From Symbiodinium kawagutii (lineage: Eukaryota > Sar > Dinophyceae > Suessiales > Symbiodiniaceae), in contig VSDK01012368.1 in assembly GCA_009767595.1 (NCBI GenBank), forward strand, positions 209,619-273,618: DNA of 64,000 nt, written 5' to 3'. Shown here one piece after another: positions 21,049 to 63,574 of this stretch. Below the pieces are notes generated by a model. The model made no database searches. It was given only the letters and a program-made list of their open reading frames with translations, and was not told the origin of the DNA. Made by a program: the position numbers and the translations under genes. Within the stretch, counting starts at the first letter, position 1. The number at the start of each line of letters is the position of its first letter.

Positions 21049-21736
21049 GCTGGTGGGTTGGTTAAACGGCTGGGCAATGGGTTGGTTAAATGGCTGGTTG
21101 ATGGTTGGTTGATGGTTGATTGATGCAGGATATCGATGGTTGGTTGATGGTTATTCGGTGGTTAATTGGCTGGATAGATATGATTCGATATGTGTACATG
21201 TGCAATTGAACACCTTTGCTTCGCGACAAACTGATCTAGAGGTTCAATATCATCCAGATAAGCCTGGCAGTAGCCGTACCCCGAAATCATCTTTTTAAAA
21301 CCATTTCTAGTAATAAGCCATCCATTTTTGGGGTCTACTGGTGAATCGACACATTTGGGTCAAGGCAGAGTCTTAGATTTCGGGGAAGGGATCCCAAAGA
21401 GCCATCAACGAACTGGTGTCTTAACATTCATCAACTGGCCCAAATGGCTTTTGTTTGAGTCGTTCCATCATGAATGTCACGATTATTCGCAATATTCTCA
21501 GGCTTTTCGTGGTTGCTTGGTGAGTAATTAGTCCGGTTGTTCAGTTGATCCCCAATAATTCCATCCGTAAATGAATGGGTGTCATTCTGTTTATTAGGGC
21601 CGCTCCAAAATGATTCCATTGCTAGATCCTTATGTTTGCTATGACTATATCCGCATTATCATAGTACAGATCTAACTGATTGTCATTGGCTGTTATATGA
21701 GCATTGTGATTGTATATTTGGAATCAATCATCCTTT

Positions 21737-21837
21737 GGTGGTTTCTCAAAATAGGTAAATCCCAAAAATGGTTGGTTTATTTTTAGGAATTGTTTGAAAC
21801 AAAATGATTTGGGGGTACCCCTGTTTTGAGAAACACC
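21737..21837. mobile_element. MITE-like element, family A (copy 2)
   Basis: GGTGGTTTCTCAAAATAGG at the left and CCCCTGTTTTGAGAAACACC at the right form the terminal inverted repeat. The interior has the shared GGTTGGTTTATTT word. Confidence 0.8.
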
Positions 21838-22291
21838 TGTATAGCACACCACTGCAGTATCGACGGTCACCACCTTTTGGTCAATAGGGGATAATCACTA
21901 CAAATTGTATGGTAGTGAGATTGGTAACAGTGCTTAATGGTTGGTTAATGGTTGGTTAGTATTCACCCCTGTGATGATTTTCGCATTCCTCAACTTGCCC
22001 CCAACTTGGCTTGCACTTTTTGCTTTGCAGGGTTCGCAAAGGCCATGAACAAGCGGGTGACACGATATCAGGGTCCATTGGGTTGAATATGATTTTTCTG
22101 AATCATTACGAACCATAATTGTCACTAATCATTTTCATGGTTGACGAACTGACATATGGGCATTTATCATTGGTAGCGATGGACATACCCACGTAGTCAG
22201 CTACCTGTTTCACCATCTAATGGTGGATCTACCAGGTGCATTTATTGTTGGTAGCTGGCTGTTTCACCATCACCAGCTACCATTCAAGACG

Positions 22292-22395
22292 TGAAGTTCA
22301 CTGCACCAGCGTCTTGGGACCAATCGAGCAATCCAGTGGCGCTCAACATGCACGGCGCCAGTCAGATCAGTTGGATGGCACACGTTACATGATCG
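22292..22395 (+). CDS. Exon candidate of an unrecognised gene
   Basis: DVKFTAPASWDQSSNPVALN then MHGASQISWMAHVT, followed by a TGA. GC-richer than its surroundings and preceded by CATTCAAG. No family recognised. It could be the last exon of the gene whose earlier exons are suggested at 19.0 and 21.0 kb. Confidence 0.3.
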
Positions 22396-22914
22396 CCGTG
22401 AAGTGACGTCCGCAGCGAAGGGAATGATCAGTTAGTTGGATGCTCAATCTTCGCATTTCTAGATCGTGAATAAGAACACACATACTTCTTAATTTCAACG
22501 AAGTAGACATAGATAATCACGGAGTATCATGTATTCATCATTCGTGGAACATCATTGAACATTCATCATTTCGCAACTCATCACCATGACCAACAAGACC
22601 ATCAGAAGCAGCATGTTCTGCATGCATGTTGTGTGTCAGCAAGTATTGTTATTAGCAAACATCAACAGTGACACATTGCAAGCATTGGGTCTATTCACCG
22701 AGCATTGTTGCTAAGCCATCGCTATCATTAGCCAAAAATCAACCAGCCAACCAGCCAGTTTTAAAGTGATTAATATCCGTATTGCTGCCTACATCATCAT
22801 TATCCATCAATGAACCATCACTTGACCATCAATTAACCAACCAACATCCCGTCACTTCACCATCAATTAACCAACCACCATCATCAACAGCTATCATCCA
22901 ACATCACCCAACAG

Positions 22915-22921
22915 CACTCAG
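22915..22921 (+). promoter_or_regulatory. Possible spliced-leader acceptor before the cryptochrome start
   Basis: CACTCAG lies about 20 bases before the ATG at 22,941. Dinoflagellate nuclear mRNAs receive a trans-spliced leader at such AG sites. Position and sequence fit, but no transcript evidence is available. Confidence 0.3.
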
Positions 22922-22940
22922 CGGCTTTGCACCGCGTTCT

Positions 22941-53221
<30,281 letters not shown>

Positions 53222-53722
53222 GGGGGGTACTGAAGCTGGTGGTTTCAACAGAGCACGTGCCAGCGTTGATCGGTCGCCTACCAGAGGTTCTGTCAGCTGG
53301 TGGTTTCAATGTTGGAATACCCATGGTTAGCAGTGGAGAGCTGTCGGCAGGTTCCGGAAAGTGCGAGCGCATGTACTGTGAAAGACGACAAAGAGAAACT
53401 CCTGACCACTACGATGCAGTGGTTGTTGGTCTATTCCAATCATTTTTGGTAAAACCGGCTGAATGATATGACAAAGCCATTATAGACCATGATAACCAGT
53501 TGTTTTATTGGCGTTAGCATTGTTAACCATTGTAACAATAACAAACCCATAGTTGTTACAATTATGTTATTGTTGTTGTTATTCTTACCATTATTGTTGT
53601 TATTGTTATCATTATTGTTGTTACAAAACCCATAGTTGTTATTGTTACCATTATTGTAACACTTGTAACAAACCCATGGTTTTGATCAGCAGCTGCCACT
53701 CTTCACCACACTTGCACCACAG
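53222..53722. other. 3' flank of CRY-DASH
   Basis: Starts with sequence that keeps all three frames partly open (GGTTTCAACAGAGCACGTGC, then a near-copy GGTGGTTTCAATGTTGG 60 bases on), then a (TTATTG)n tract at 53,560-53,665. No polyadenylation signal is evident. Confidence 0.4.
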
Positions 53723-53850
53723 GTGCCAAAGCCTCGGGCAAGGGTCGATCAGAGCGTGCCGCACGTGCCGATGCGGAAACATCGTTTTCCACGCCGCAGC
53801 GGCGCTGGGGACCCAAAAGCGGGTGCGGCACGTCGGCTGCTGGGATTGCA
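53723..53850 (+). CDS. Exon candidate of a downstream gene (Cys-rich)
   Basis: GC-rich island after ACCACAG. In the frame with the highest third-position GC it reads CQSLGQGSIRACRTCRCGNI, VFHAAAALGTQKRVRHVGC and WDCTW, with CxxC near each end as in a zinc ribbon. The other two frames are also open, so the frame is not certain. GGTTGGTTGGATGG follows directly, as after cryptochrome exons. Confidence 0.4.
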
Positions 53851-55050
53851 CCTGGTTGGTTGGATGGATGGTTGGTTGGGTGGCTAGTTATTCAGCTAGT
53901 TAGGTAGTTACTTGATTGGTTTATGGGATATCTCTCACCACAAGCAGCTGAAATTGGTATACAATGATATGAGCAAGAGGATAGTGACCAACCACAAGAG
54001 GGGTATAGGAACGATGCAACTGGTTGCTTGGTGGGTGGGTGAGAACCATCAAGCTAGGATTGCAACACATTTGGGTGGAGAGGAGTTGGAGAAGAGTGGC
54101 TGAGAATCATGAAAAGATTGTCACTGGTACTGGCAACCAAAAGCAACAGCAACCACCACAGATTCTGCAGCAATGTCTGACACCGTTAACTTAGGACTTA
54201 GAAGGTACCCTTGACAGCTGGTTGGTAGTTTCAATGACATTCCTTGCTTGTAGGAGCGTGCCAGCCACCACTGGTCGAAGGCGTTTTGTGGGCTTCGCTT
54301 TTGACGATTTCTATTGGAATGCTGTATTCATTCATCAGTTCAACCGATGCTAATTTTTTAGGTCCAAGACAATAAGGAATAGGGAAACAACCACAACCAT
54401 TAATGACCATACATGAACCGTTAGTAGCAACTGGTAATCATTAGTGCCCATAGTCAAACCACTAATAATGAGACCCAAACCTTGAATGACCGTATTCAAA
54501 AAACCATACTGAAACCCATAGGTTATTATAGCAACCATAGTTCAACCACTGAAAACCCATCCTTAAATCCATTGATGATGGAACATAGCAAGCAACTCAT
54601 TTACTTGAACAATCCCCCAGTGCCAAACCAAGATGGGCTGAGAAGACATGCTCTAAACCGCTCGCTCTGCGTCTGCAGCTCTTGTTTCTGGAAAGAAGAG
54701 ACGTTGAGATGGTGCAAATGATGGTAAGAGGGTGGTAAATGATGCTTGACGATAAATGTTGATAGTGATTATGGAATGTAATCTTGAATAATGGTTGACC
54801 TGTCGGTTGACAAGTCTCCATCAGGGTAGATTATCCATGGTTCAATTGTGGCTCACCCCCACTGAGCTGTGGCGAGTACGCAGCTGTTGGTCGCCCAGGT
54901 TTCCTTCTGCGCAGGCTCTTCACCTGCAAAACAAGTTTTCTCGAAAAAACTTTTGAAGATCATGAATTTTGCCCTCAAACCAATGGGTTTTCCCTTTTAG
55001 AAGACATCCAATTCATGTGTTTTCCCTCACAAGCATGTGTTTCTTACAGT

Positions 55051-55190
55051 TGTTTCCACTCCTCGGCACCGGCCATGTGAAATCTCCCGCGCGGGATCCT
55101 GCGTCTCGCGCCATGTTGGGGCCTCTCTTCACAGTGGAGGGTGCTGTGGTGGATCCACGTGGTAAATTGAAACCCATCGCCTATGTCTCT
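55051..55190 (+). CDS. Exon candidate of a downstream gene
   Basis: After TTCTTACAG, LFPLLGTGHVKSPARDPASR, AMLGPLFTVEGAVVDPRGK and possibly LKPIAYVSWWPGWERAVW. A GT donor at about 55,162 (GTAAAT) would end it after DPRG. The sequence around it is GC-richer than average. Confidence 0.4.
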
Positions 55191-55394
55191 TGGTGGCCGG
55201 GGTGGGAGCGAGCGGTTTGGAACCAGGGGTATCCACCTGGGGTATCTATCATTCACCAGGGGTATCATTCACCACGGGTATCGTTCACCAGGGGTAGTAT
55301 CCACCAGGCATCTGGATACGATGATCATCATCATTAGCAATTAAGCGTTTCGTAACCGTTACTTCACCCTCATGAGTCATACAGTAGTCAATCG

Positions 55395-55464
55395 TCATCA
55401 ACCATCATCCATCATCCATCATCCATCATCATCATCATCATCATCATCATCGTCATCATCATCG

Positions 55465-55506
<42 letters not shown>

Positions 55507-55558
55507 CATCATCATCCTCGTCGTCGTCGTCATCATCATCATCATCGTCATCATCATG

Positions 55559-55600
<42 letters not shown>

Positions 55601-55617
55601 GTCATCGTCGTCGTCGT

Positions 55618-55652
<35 letters not shown>

Positions 55653-55742
55653 TCATTGTCATAGTCATCGTCATCGCCATCATCATTTTATCGTCATCGT
55701 CATCGTCATCGTCATCAGCATCATCATCATCACCATCACCAC
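55395..55742. repeat. (ATC)n / (GTC)n trinucleotide array
   Basis: About 350 bp of ATC triplets with GTC and CTC variants; explains the poly-Ser, poly-His, poly-Ile and poly-Asp frames. Confidence 0.97.
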
Positions 55743-55799
55743 GCACCGATAGTTTATCAAACATGGTGACTAAATTTGATTACTGCTATACCAAACCTA

Positions 55800-56439
55800 C
55801 CTGAACAAACATGGGATGAAAACTTGTGCATGGCTCTCATCAAGCGACAAGTGGTTGTTCTTCACCGTCAGCAACCGATGAAGCAACCACCATCACTACA
55901 TTGAGCACAACTCAATCATGCTTTCTACACCAGCAGTAAACCCAGCTCAAAAATCAGCACCATGCACCACTATTCACCACGCAGCTCAAAAATCAGCATG
56001 GCTACCATCCAATACCTGTGATTAACCACCACTTCTGGCACCAGAATTGAACGCTGAATGCACTGACCACCTCCACCGTTCGTCCCGGTCGTCGGTAAAC
56101 AATCAACCACCACCCATATCAATCATCACCCATCAACCGGCATTCGATTATGATTAACATCATTTATCCCATGGTTCAATAGAAACCAAACTTCAACCAA
56201 CAAAACTATAAGGAAAACAACGGTTAATGATTGGGGAATCAGGGCTACCGGATTTTGACCGACTGCATTTATCCCATGGTTTATTATGGTTGATGATTAA
56301 GTATCAATGATCATGCCTTAAATACCCGAAAAACCCATCATAAACCATCCTTTAATTTATCATTAGGTATCATTGAATCATCATTTATTCATCACGGCCA
56401 TCATCAACCATCATGCAGCTGCTTTTGGTACGACCTCAG
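55800..56439. other. Non-coding stretch with CCATCA words and a B-like element
   Basis: AACCACCATCACTAC and ATCATCACCCATCAACC words. A partial family B element lies at 56,180-56,270 (CAACAAAACTATAAGG ... GGATTTTGACCGACTGC). No gene is evident. Confidence 0.45.
56180..56270 (+). mobile_element. MITE-like element, family B (copy 6, partial)
   Basis: AAAACTATAAGGAAAACAAC, GGTTAATGATTGGGGAATC and TTTTGACCGACTGC match the interior and right end of other copies; the left end is missing. Confidence 0.5.
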
Positions 56440-56485
56440 GTGGAGTTCATTACTCAGTTCAACACCGAATCGCGCGACAGGCCGG
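56440..56485 (+). CDS. Exon candidate of a downstream gene (15 codons)
   Basis: Between GACCTCAG and GTGGGA. VEFITQFNTESRDRP is open; a second frame (VHYSVQHRIARQAG) is open too. Called only because of its GC content and its AG|G ... GT boundaries. Confidence 0.25.
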
Positions 56486-56838
56486 GTGGGATGCCAATGT
56501 GATGCCAATTATAATCCTGAATTGGTTCCTAGTAAAACAGCTATGGATTGTGATGCTGGAGATATTTAGGCTATAAGTATATGAGATACAACACATATAA
56601 CGATTTTTAAGCAGCTACATACCAGTATACATTATGCAATTATGCCAGTATAGAATGGTTTACAACCAAAGCTGGCTCAGTATGTAGCTTGACCGACTCG
56701 GAGTATGACTCAAGCAGCTACATATGTTGCTAATGCCTGCGCAGGTAAAACAATAATTGAGTAACTGTAATGCCGCATTTTGATGATACAGTATGCAATC
56801 ATTGGTATGCTTAATGATGATTGTCAGGAGCTACAGTG

Positions 56839-56908
56839 ACCGGTTGGTGGTTTTGAGCACTTTCTATCTTCCCATATGTATTAACAAATGGTTGGTTGGT
56901 TGGTTGGT

Positions 56909-56951
<43 letters not shown>

Positions 56952-57020
56952 TTGGTTGGTTGGTTGGTTGGTTGGTTGAAACACATATTTTTCATAGGGG
57001 TGGTTCAACCACCAACCGGA
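56839..57020. mobile_element. MITE-like element, family C (copy 2, with expanded microsatellite)
   Basis: Left ACCGGTTGGTGGTTTTGAGC, right GGTTCAACCACCAACCGGA. The interior AACAAATGGTTGG has expanded into a pure GGTT/GGCT tetranucleotide array (56,888-56,980). Confidence 0.75.
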
Positions 57021-57337
57021 TAAGTCGATTGAATCAAAACATTGGGGATGACTCGTCATGAGATTGTGGGATGAAACCCAACAGAAAGACGCCTTGAGAA
57101 ACAACAGAAAGTCATGACTCAGATGCTTGCGGTTTGAACCTTTCTAAGTTTGTTGCTTATGAGCCACCAGGAATCCAGTCTGGTTGATGTTTTATGAAGA
57201 TCGAACAATTCGTCACTACACTCTAGACTCCCTAACGGCCCTAACCCGTGGAAAATCGCAATCGCCGGGAAAACATTAAGTCAGCGATGTTGCCAGGCGA
57301 GTTGCTGGAAGCCATGAAGTCAACCATGAATCACTAT

Positions 57338-57441
57338 GGGTGTTTCTCAAAATAGGGGGCCAATAAAATGGTTGGTTTATTGCTATATATAAATGACTAT
57401 TAGTGGATGATTTAGGGGTACCCCTATTTTGAGAAACACCC
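57338..57441. mobile_element. MITE-like element, family A (copy 8, perfect inverted ends)
   Basis: GGGTGTTTCTCAAAATAGGG and its exact reverse complement bound 104 bp. The perfect inverted repeat is at least 21 bp. A second, outer inverted repeat (GCCATGAAGTCAACCATGAA at 57,311; TTCATGGTTGACTTCATGGC near 57,456) encloses it. Confidence 0.88.
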
Positions 57442-57444
57442 CTA

Positions 57445-58591
57445 TCAATCATTGACTTCATGGTTGACTTCATGGCTTCAACCATCATTGACCATCATTG
57501 ACCTTCAACTATCAATTTCAACCATCAACCTTCAGTGAAATATCAAAATACCAACATTGCCCCTGAAATGAAGCCATGAAGTCCGCCATGAAGTCAACCC
57601 TGGGATTTTCCATTGCCAGCTTGGCTATGAGAATGTACCAACCATGTTGACCAACAACTAACCATTAACTCACCATCACTTAGCCATCAGTGCCAGCTTT
57701 CTAACCACATCCCCTGCTCCTAGCTGACTGGCCATGATTGACCTCACTTATATACTGGGTTGCTTAAGTATCCCGCTTACCAACCATCATTGCCAGCCGA
57801 CTAACCACAATCATCTAACCCATGGTTGACAAATCAGCCCAAGTTTATCAACCATAATCCACAATCACCAAGCATTCTCAACCATCATTAACTAATGATC
57901 AACATTGACTAATAAGCCATGAATTGTACCCATGATTCATTTAGCCATGGTTGACAAAGACCGTAATCAGCAACCCATCCCCTGCCCACCATCAAGGAAC
58001 CGCTGCAATGTTGAATAATGGTTATAATAAGGTTGATAATTAGGATAATGGTAGCTTATTATCAAACAAACAACCATTCTCCAAATTCAAAAGCAACCAT
58101 TATCCTAATGGTGGGTGAATCATGGCTAAATGCATCAACCCATTAGGATAACCAGCCATGGGTTGCTTACCAACCATTATCCTAATCAACCATTTAGTGC
58201 TTCTTAGTCAGCCATTATAAGCAACCGTTAGGATGATAATGGTAACATTATTGGAACCCATCAATGGTTGACAAGGATCCACCATAGTCAGCCATGGGTT
58301 GCAGAAAAAGTCATTCCATTACCATTTTAATCCCAATTACCAGCCATTCATCCCATGAATCATCCAATAATCAATCGATTAATTTCTTAATAATTACCAA
58401 TTTATAAGCCATCAATCAACCCATTAAGACAATCATGGCTTGATCATTACCAATTTATAAGCCATGATCAATCCATTGATTACATTTTCAGCTTGATTCC
58501 AATTAAGCTTTAATATTACATTTTTATTCCCATGACTCATGGCTTGATTGCCAGCTTCCCAGCCCTTGATTCCACCAACCCCTGCAGCGAG
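57445..58591. other. Non-coding stretch, TTAACCATCA-type
   Basis: Dense in CAACCATCATTG, TTATCCTAATGG and CCATGGTTGAC words. No gene is evident. It ends in CAGCTTCCCAGCCC and CCACCAACCCCTGCAGCGAG just before the next exon candidate. Confidence 0.5.
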
Positions 58592-58680
58592 GTCGCAGCA
58601 TCCTGTGCCCGAGCAGCCTGGCCTCCGCAGCGATGAGTCGCGGGACTTGCCCATGCTGCGCTGCTGGGAAGACAAGAAAG
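58592..58680 (+). CDS. Exon candidate of a downstream gene
   Basis: After GCAGCGAG, the frame SQHPVPEQPGLRSDESRDLP then MLRCWEDKK is open to a possible GC donor (GCACGG at 58,681). CCATC-type sequence before and GGTTGGTGGTGAAATGATGG after match the cryptochrome exon environment. No family recognised. Confidence 0.4.
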
Positions 58681-61600
58681 GCACGGGAGGACAGGGATGG
58701 TCCGGGTTGGTGGTGAAATGATGGGTAAATGATGGATAAATGATGAAGTGGTGCTTGAGTGATGGCTAAATGCTGCTTAAGTGACACCTAAATTGATAGC
58801 GAAATGCTGCTGAAGTGATGGTGAGTGATAGAGAAGTGCTGTTGAAGCGATGGTAAAATGATACTTAATGAGGGCAAAATGATAGTGACCGATTGTTGAT
58901 GGTTTGTTGATAATGATGGTCAATGGTTTGTTGGTAGTGCTTGTGTGATGGTTAATGGTTGCTTGATGTGAGCGTCCTTCCATCAATTGATGATTAAGTA
59001 ACCCTTATCACCCGTTAAGTGATGGTTCAATAATGTTTCATAGGTGGTGGAACTGATGTTTCAGTCATGATTACTAATGGTTAAAAGATGGTTCACGATG
59101 GTTTATATATAACCATTAGAAATGATCGTGGTAGATGTTTAGAATGTCGACCAAGTGTCGGCCACCCAAATAGCAACAGTAGTTTATCATGGTTGATAAT
59201 GGCTGGTCATGATTCTTTAGTGCTTCATGACCATTCAAATAGTGCTTAATATTAATACTGGTCAATGCTGATTCAACATGGTTGATGCTAGCTGATCATG
59301 CGAGTGCTTTTGGTTATCCTATCACCACTGTGAAAAGATTGTACTGATTGATCAAGATCAAATCATGGTAATGTGTGGATTGATAGTCCTGATGTTGCTT
59401 TATAATGGCTGAGGGACTCGTTTCATTGGGCCATGGTTACATCAGTGGTCAAGTAAATGAAAGGTTAGGGATTGGTAATCCGGTGAGGATCTGTATTCTG
59501 ATCGAAGTGGGTTCATTAATGATTAATTAGTTCATGATGGTCAATTGACGGCTCGAGAATTCTAAACGGTGGGTTAAGTGCGGTTCATATTGCAGTGAAA
59601 TAGTAGCAAGTGTTGGAAAGTAACCAAGAACAAGCAAGAAATATTTGCCAACAAGCTTCTTGGCCATTAATGCATTTGCATTGGCCTTTTGGGACACCGG
59701 GGAGCAGTAACCAGCCAGAAGCGGGAATTGCTCGTTGGGCTTCAAACCCGGGACGGAATCATTTGTTGCTGCTTTAGACATAGCAAATCAACTTGGGAGT
59801 CAGAAAGCGAATAGAAAAGTTGGCAACAAGCATATAGTGCTGAAGCATGCGGCAACGAAATGTAATCGATTTTCAATATTTGTCGATTTTTCAATATTAG
59901 TCAGTGTAACTGATTTCGAGTATAGTTCAGAAATTTCAATATTGGTCAAGAGCAACATCGGAAATATCGAAGTTGAATAATGCCAGCCCTCGATTGATAA
60001 ACCCCTGGTTGATCGATAATAGGTATCCACCAAAGCCTTGGTTATCCATTAAGATGCTACCCTTCCAATTGACAAGCCTATGGAAATTAACCATTACTTT
60101 TGGCTAATATCCCCTTATAAACCAGTGGTTATAAGCCTCATTAAGCACATTTAAGCACTGTAAACCTATGCTTTATATTTACCCCCAATGGTTGTTAACC
60201 CATTCAAATCATAGGTCTAATTAAACCAACGGTACTTCCAACAGTAGCTCTACAAACCTGCTCTTAATCCATGGGAAAATATAGATAGATCCCTGTAATT
60301 TGATTGGTACCAATATATTTATTGGTACTCTATTTATAAACATAGTACTTTAATCCAAGTAGCTTAACAAGCTGGAAGTACCATTACATGTTCACAAGCT
60401 CTATCTATACCATGTTTATTAGCTGAACCAATGGTATAATTAGTTAGGTTAACCATAGCTTTATCAGGTTATACCATGTTTATCAGGGTATGCCATAGCT
60501 TTAATACAATTAGCTTAACCAGCTCTATTGTTATCCACATGCTTCTGTTGGTTTCCGTCCCAGCTTCCTGCATGTCGCAGGTGCTGGTTGGATCGCGACA
60601 TCGCAAGGCAGCGGTAGATCACTCGGCCATTTGTGACGACGACCGATGGCCACTGATGGCTGGTTGGGAAGTCATTTGTGTAACCAATATTTACTGGATC
60701 AATTGACTTACACAATCATCAAATCTGGATTACACAAATCTGACCAAATATTGGTTACACAGATCAATCACAAATCTAGGATCGATTGCTCACACAATAG
60801 CAATTTCTCATCTAGGATAGCAATCTAGCATCTGTGTAACGATTTCTAGCAATTTCTCATCTAGGATCAATTTCTCTGAACCATTTCAGGTTCCAAGTAT
60901 TGTTGGCACGAACCATCTTGCTGGTAAATCCGTATGATCATGGTTGTTCCTGGCAATGATGATGGTTATTGCACCAATGATGCTTGGTCACCAACTGATT
61001 CACGGTTGGTAATGGGTAAGAGTATGGTCGAAAACTTTCAATGATGATGGTTGGTGATGGGATTCTGATATGGTTGGCGGTTGAGGATGTTTGATGATGA
61101 CAATGGCTGGTAGAGTTAGATGATGATGGTTGGTAAAATAAAGTGGCCAAGTGCTGGCTGCTAGCGAGTTGTTATCCTATATGTACCATCATCAGCACTA
61201 GTTGACAATGAGATGCCACGTATTCAACTAGTGAGACGGTACTTGCAATGGTTGATGGTGATTCATGAGTATCAGCAATCATTATCGAACATTGTAGACC
61301 AGCATGAAGCACCATCAGCAATCATGAAACAGGATTGGGTGTTCTTACCGCTGGTGGATCGCTGATTGATTTTCCTTTGGCTCCCACCACTGTTAGTTAG
61401 TATCATCTACTACCCATGATCAATCACACCATTATCAACTTGCTTGTATTACCAGCATATGTGTGTTGATACTTTGAGCACGTTCATCACGTGGTTAAAA
61501 AAAATCAGAACGATTATCATCAACAGAACATTTGAAAAATAATCAACTCTACCAGTGTTGCTTCTCAAGCATCAGATCCATCAAACCAGCAACCATCAAG

Positions 61601-61760
61601 ATACCATCAAGATCATTCTGAATCTTGATGCTTATCAACTGGTACTAGCCAACCATTTCAACCACTAGGTACGAACCAACCAAATTTGCCCACTATAAAC
61701 CCACCATAACTCCATCATAAACCAACCAACCACTGGCTGGTACCGAGCGCTGACCGCCAG
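58681..61760. other. Non-coding stretch between exon candidates
   Basis: GATGGTTAAATGATGG-type words to about 59,100, then less repetitive sequence, a run of ATTTAAGC/TATACCATGTTTA words at 60,130-60,510, and CACAAATCT/GGTTACACA words at 60,680-60,850. A short GC island at 60,560-60,640 (after CATGTCGCAG) may be a small exon. Before 61,740 the CCATCATAAACCAACC words return. Confidence 0.4.
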
Positions 61761-61850
61761 GCAGATCCGCCTGGTTCAGCTTAGCATCCTGGGGATCCTG
61801 GCGCTTAGCTTTGCTGCTGGCCAAGTTGCAACGGGACTTGTGGCAGCAAG
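61761..61850 (+). CDS. Exon candidate: possible membrane segment
   Basis: After ACCGCCAG in phase 2, QIRLVQLSILGILALSFAAG then QVATGLVAA(R), a hydrophobic run long enough to span a membrane, ending before a GC donor (GCGATG at 61,851). GGTGGGTGGGGGG follows immediately and CCAACCACTGG precedes, as at cryptochrome exons. No family recognised. Confidence 0.45.
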
Positions 61851-61861
61851 GCGATGCCCGG

Positions 61862-61925
61862 GGCGGGACGGGTGGGTGGGGGGACGGGTGGGTGGGGGGA
61901 CAGGTGGGTGGTTAGGGATGGTTGA
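61862..61925. repeat. (GGTGGGTGGGGGGAC)n tract
   Basis: About three and a half 16-bp units of GGGACGGGTGGGTGGG starting about ten bases after the exon candidate's donor. Confidence 0.88.
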
Positions 61926-63093
61926 TTAACAATGGGTATATGATATAAGTAATTCACAATGGGTAATCAATATAAGTAATAAATGGTATCAACCATTGAT
62001 ATTGGTATTGATGTTATTGATGGTTTACAATTGATATAAGTAATATCAATGGGTATAACGATGTCATGTGAGTTGAGGTTGGTTGGTGGCTAGTTGTGAT
62101 TGATGGGTCGCAATTCATGGTGCAAAACCATGAGGTATTCAGTATGTCATGGATTATCATGTACGTTACCGGCAGTAGTTGCTTATGACGGAACTTCTGC
62201 ATATTTTTTTGAGAAATTCCTGGATTCATATCCAAAAACATGAAAATCTAAGCAACAATCATGAAAGTATAAACAATTGCAACTGGGTTAGTTGTTCGGT
62301 GAGACTTCATCGAGCATAATAGAAAGTATTCGTGGATTGGCAGTGCAGCCTTTGCCGTAGGTCTCCAGTAGAAGTTGCGGTTTTTTGTCCAACAGTTCCG
62401 TTGAGTGAACACAGTGTCACTGCCAGTTGAGTTCTGACCGTAGCCCCGAACTAGCTGGAGTTGAAATCATCCTAGCTACAGTATATACTATGGTTTTCAG
62501 GCAGTCAAGTTATAGGCGCGCCTCTTCCCAGTTTGCAGGTTGAGCAACATACCAAGCTGGTATCGAAAAGCAACCGGGTGTGCCAATGACCTACCCAGGG
62601 GGCCCAGCAGAGTTCACGATAGCATCTTGGGCTGACTTCTAAGCCTGACCACTTATGTTGTTGTCGCTGCACCAGCTGATGTTGCGAACCAACCAGTGGC
62701 CAGCCATCATCCACTGATGCAGTATCCCTCTTGGTCAACAACTCGTCATCATCAATGAGTCAACTATGAACCAGTTATCAAGCATTGACCATTAAGTGGT
62801 TCGCCAATCAACCACGAACTGGTGAATCATTGATCAACCAATCCATTGACAAACGACCATTAGTGGTTAGTTATCTATCAATCATTCATCAACTATTCCC
62901 TGGTTGGTCAACTAGTCATTTGATCAACAACGATGAGCACTGAACAGTTAGCCAGCATCAATTCATCAACTATGAACCATTGATGATGACTAACTGTTGG
63001 CTAGTTAATGAATTCATTTGATAATGAACTAGTTGATGATGGTTTGAATGATGAATCGATGATCAATAACTAGCCACCATTGGTGGTTAGTGA

Positions 63094-63215
63094 ATTGGCT
63101 GTGGGTCAAAACCCTGTACCCCTGGTTCTCCCACCATGAACCATTTTTTTCCCTTTAAGATGGTTGGTTATTATCCCCCATTATTGGTTGGTTAATATTG
63201 ACCCATAGCCAATTA
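63094..63215 (-). mobile_element. MITE-like element, family B (copy 5, inverted)
   Basis: ATTGGCTGTGGGTCAAAACC at the left and AATATTGACCCATAGCCAAT at the right; the interior is the reverse complement of other copies (CCCTGTACCCCTGGTTCTCC). Confidence 0.75.
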
Positions 63216-63552
63216 ACCAGCCCTGGCTTGATCACTTGATTGCAACCACCATGAAGCTCTCGGATGTTCCAGGTGTTGGTGGCGATCAGGCGAGTGGTTC
63301 CCATGGGTCCTGGTGCTAGCCATGGGAGAGCAGTTGGCAGTTGGTCCGATGGTACGGGTGCTGCATGGTGCTGAAAGTTTACCAGGGAATAGCCAGGTTC
63401 ATTGATGGTTGGACGATGGTGAATAAATGATTGACGGTCAAATGATGTTTGCTTTAAGATGGTTTCCAGAAGTGCATCACTTCCGGTTGAACCGCCCATG
63501 TTTTCGCTGTCTTGACCCGATTCAACCGTTGGATAGATTTTTGAATGCCAGT

Positions 63553-63574
63553 TCGAAACTACGTGTAGTTTCGA
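63553..63574. other. Perfect 22-bp palindrome
   Basis: TCGAAACTAC-GT-GTAGTTTCGA, ten-base arms around GT, in otherwise unique sequence. Confidence 0.8.

Noticed and set aside
53222-53466. Continuation of the cryptochrome reading frame past the TGA at 53,219
   Set aside because: The longer frames here are in other phases from the KGKGKSKGGKGSSC tail and have no family similarity.
53723-55190. The CxxC island plus the VDPRG...SWWPGW island as a zinc-binding CULT-like domain
   Set aside because: The resemblance is loose, the reading frame of the first island is uncertain and the expected second CxxC-HLGW part was not found.
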